Of a stretch of DNA of 5,714 nt, positions 3,992 through 5,714 are shown one piece after another. The notes beneath the pieces were generated by a model, which ran no database searches, had not been told where the DNA came from, and worked only from the letters and a program-made list of their open reading frames with translations. Position 1 is the stretch's first letter. Each line of letters starts with the position of its first letter. Source of the stretch: Desulfocapsa sp. (GTDB taxonomy: Bacteria > Desulfobacterota > Desulfobulbia > Desulfobulbales > Desulfocapsaceae); contig JAOZTO010000180.1 of NCBI GenBank assembly GCA_029942265.1, positions 1 through 5,714 of the forward strand, written 5' to 3'. The translations under genes and the position numbers were made by a program.

Positions 3992-5714
3992 ATGAAAGAA
4001 TCTATTGTCAAACAGGTACTTCTTTTGCTGATTGTTTTTTTCCTGAACGCTGCTGTTTTCATACTGGTACACGACTATATGAACAGGCGGGTTGCTTATC
4101 TACAGAAGCTTACTGAAAATGAGTTGGTTAAGGTTGAGTTAAGCTACCTGTCTCATGAAAAGCTACAGAGCATCAGAAGCTTATTCCAGGATATGTTTCT
4201 TAGCCATAGTGAAAGTGAACTTACTTTTATCAGCCACAAGATAGATAAAAAGAGTGCGGAACTGGTTGCTTTGTTACAGGTTATCGAGCAGGGCGGCACG
4301 ATAACACATATTTATGATATTAATTTTGCGAACAAAGAACAGGTGGAACGCAATTTTGTATACAAAAATTACTATCTCAACCGTATTAATCTTGAAGTTT
4401 TGGAAGTTCGTGCCAAAATTGTTGAACTGCACAAATATGCTGATGATATAAGCCAGTTGATGGAAATCGCAATTCTGTATGGGAGTTTGCGTGATGAACA
4501 AAATAAATCAGGAGCAATTTCTGATAAGGGGGCAATCAGTTTAGCGTATAAGCGAATAGCTCCGTTTTTTGAAAGGCTGATGGAAAACTCCCATAGAATC
4601 TATTTTGATGCCCAGGCCGAAATGCTTAAGCTGGAAGTTGTTCGGGATCGTGTGGAAGAGCGTTTTGCACAGCAAATTTTCTGGGCTATGATTTTTGTTA
4701 CGATGTTTATTTTGAGCCTTGCTTGGGTTATTCTCCGAAGTATCGCAGGAATTGTCAGGGAACGTGCCAATATTCAGGCTGCTTTGCGTGCCAGTAACGA
4801 GACATTAGAACAGTCTGTGTTTGAACGTACCAGAGAACTGAGGGAGGAGGTTGATGTCCGTAGGCGTACCGAAGAGGAACAGCGCAAGCAGACTGATTTT
4901 TTGAAAACCGTTATAGATTCTCTAGGGCATCCATTTTATGTGTTGGATATCAACACCTACGCTATCAACATGCTGAATAAGGCAGCGCTTGAGTTGGGAC
5001 CGGAAAATGCAACTTTTTGCTATGCTTTGACCCATAAGCGGGATTCACCCTGCGGTGGAGACCATCACCCCTGTCCGGTCAACGAAATTCGTCGAAGCAA
5101 TAAGCCGGTAACCATGGAGCATATTCATTTTGACAAGAATGGGAAGGAGATATATGTCGAAGTTCACGGCTATCCCATCTTTGATGAGAGTGGTGATTTG
5201 AGCCAGATGATCGAGTACAGCCTTGATATAACAGAAAAGAAAAAAGCCGAGATGGCTCTTGCGGAAAGTAATAAAAATCTTGAAAAAGAGGTTCGCAGAC
5301 GAACACTGAGCCTTCAAAAAGAAATTGTACAGCGTGAAAAGCTACAACTGGTGGTTGAACAAAATCCTTCAAGTATTGTAATCACAAATCTTAACGGAGA
5401 GATTGAGTATGTGAATAAACAGTTTGAAAATGTGACAGGCTATAGTCGGGAGGAGGTGTTAGGGGAAAATCCCAGGATTTTGAACAGTGGATTAACACCA
5501 AGTGAGACATATACCGATATGTGGGAAACCCTTGAAAAGGGAGAAATTTGGAATGGTGAGTTTGTTAATCAATCTAAAAATAAAGAAATTTATCATGAAA
5601 GCGTTCTTCTGGCACCGCTTAAAAATGAGAAAGGAGTCATCACTCATTATGTTGCCATTAAAGAAAATATCACCGAGCTGAAAAAAGCAAGAAAGGTAGC
5701 AGAAGCTTCAAATA
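3992..5714 (+). CDS. Membrane PAS-domain sensor, probable (hybrid) histidine kinase, 3' end outside the window
   Basis: An open frame of 574 residues, cut by the window edge. It has a transmembrane helix at about 8-26, a largely helical periplasmic domain of about 200 residues (27-228), a second helix at about 229-248, a coiled coil (about 250-300), PAS 1 (about 306-415, ending DITEKKKAE), a second coiled coil (about 418-455) and PAS 2 (about 456-563, ending NITELKKARKVAEASN). PAS 1 holds a Cys/His cluster: C343-Y, H348, P353-C354, C361-P362. PAS 2 resembles the NifL-type PAS (GYSREEVLGENPRILNSG, Trp511, Asn526). The last residues look like the linker that normally leads into a HisKA dimerisation domain, but the kinase part is not visible, so a diguanylate cyclase or other output cannot be excluded. 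The start follows AGGA (3984-3987) that overlaps the stop of the lipoprotein gene, 6 bases away. Probable ligand input comes from the neighbouring lipoprotein. Confidence 0.85.
   Translation, partial: MKESIVKQVLLLLIVFFLNAAVFILVHDYMNRRVAYLQKLTENELVKVELSYLSHEKLQSIRSLFQDMFLSHSESELTFISHKIDKKSAELVALLQVIEQGGTITHIYDINFANKEQVERNFVYKNYYLNRINLEVLEVRAKIVELHKYADDISQLMEIAILYGSLRDEQNKSGAISDKGAISLAYKRIAPFFERLMENSHRIYFDAQAEMLKLEVVRDRVEERFAQQIFWAMIFVTMFILSLAWVILRSIAGIVRERANIQAALRASNETLEQSVFERTRELREEVDVRRRTEEEQRKQTDFLKTVIDSLGHPFYVLDINTYAINMLNKAALELGPENATFCYALTHKRDSPCGGDHHPCPVNEIRRSNKPVTMEHIHFDKNGKEIYVEVHGYPIFDESGDLSQMIEYSLDITEKKKAEMALAESNKNLEKEVRRRTLSLQKEIVQREKLQLVVEQNPSSIVITNLNGEIEYVNKQFENVTGYSREEVLGENPRILNSGLTPSETYTDMWETLEKGEIWNGEFVNQSKNKEIYHESVLLAPLKNEKGVITHYVAIKENITELKKARKVAEASN

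Noticed and set aside
5045..5372. Minus-strand open frames of 90-97 residues at the right end
   Set aside because: The plus frame here encodes continuous PAS and coiled-coil sequence; the minus frames show nothing recognisable.
1..5714. CRISPR array, tRNA, rRNA, transposase or phage genes
   Set aside because: No regularly spaced repeats, cloverleaf-like or rRNA-like sequence, or recombinase/transposase coding sequence can be seen.

Overview
This is a compact bacterial regulatory locus of about 43-45% GC by eye. It reads like an anaerobic Gram-negative bacterium, most plausibly a sulfate-reducing or sulfur-cycling Desulfobacterota of the Desulfobulbales type. The reasons are a PAS domain with a C-Y-x(3)-H-x(5)-C-x(6)-C-P cluster of the kind common in sensor proteins of that group, a sigma-54 activator of the NifA/NorR architecture, a lipoprotein binding protein, and REP-like intergenic repeats. 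The taxonomic call is inference; no rRNA or marker gene is present.

Layout. Bases 1-215 carry no gene but are rich in structure: a long imperfect inverted repeat (2-107), a GGGGA/TCCCC hairpin (129-152) and a REP-type element (about 178-208) beginning with GTAG. Bases 216-1289 (minus strand) encode an RpoD-like alternative sigma factor that lacks region 1.1. Bases 1290-1644 form a 355-base divergent control region. On the sigma-factor side it has a candidate sigma-54 (-24/-12) promoter and, about 110 bases upstream of the predicted start of transcription, a palindromic TGT-N10-ACA site like NifA-type enhancer sites. On the other side it has a near-consensus sigma-70 promoter, TTGACA-N16-TAAAAT. 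From 1645 to the right edge, three plus-strand genes are packed as an operon with gaps of 1 and 6 bases: a GAF-AAA+-Fis sigma-54 activator, a ModA-like binding lipoprotein without any visible transporter, and a membrane histidine-kinase-type sensor with two PAS domains that runs off the window.

How the parts may work together (inference). The lipoprotein has Asp at +2, the inner-membrane retention signal known from enterics. Together with the helical periplasmic domain of the sensor next to it, this suggests a binding-protein/kinase sensing pair analogous to AioX-AioS or TorT-TorS. The sigma-54 activator, which has no receiver domain, could act through the palindrome on the divergent sigma-54 promoter to switch on the alternative sigma factor, giving a two-stage sigma-54 to sigma-70-family cascade. 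A 16-base inverted repeat (141-156 and 1494-1509) brackets the sigma gene and its promoter, hinting that repeat elements have shaped or moved this part.
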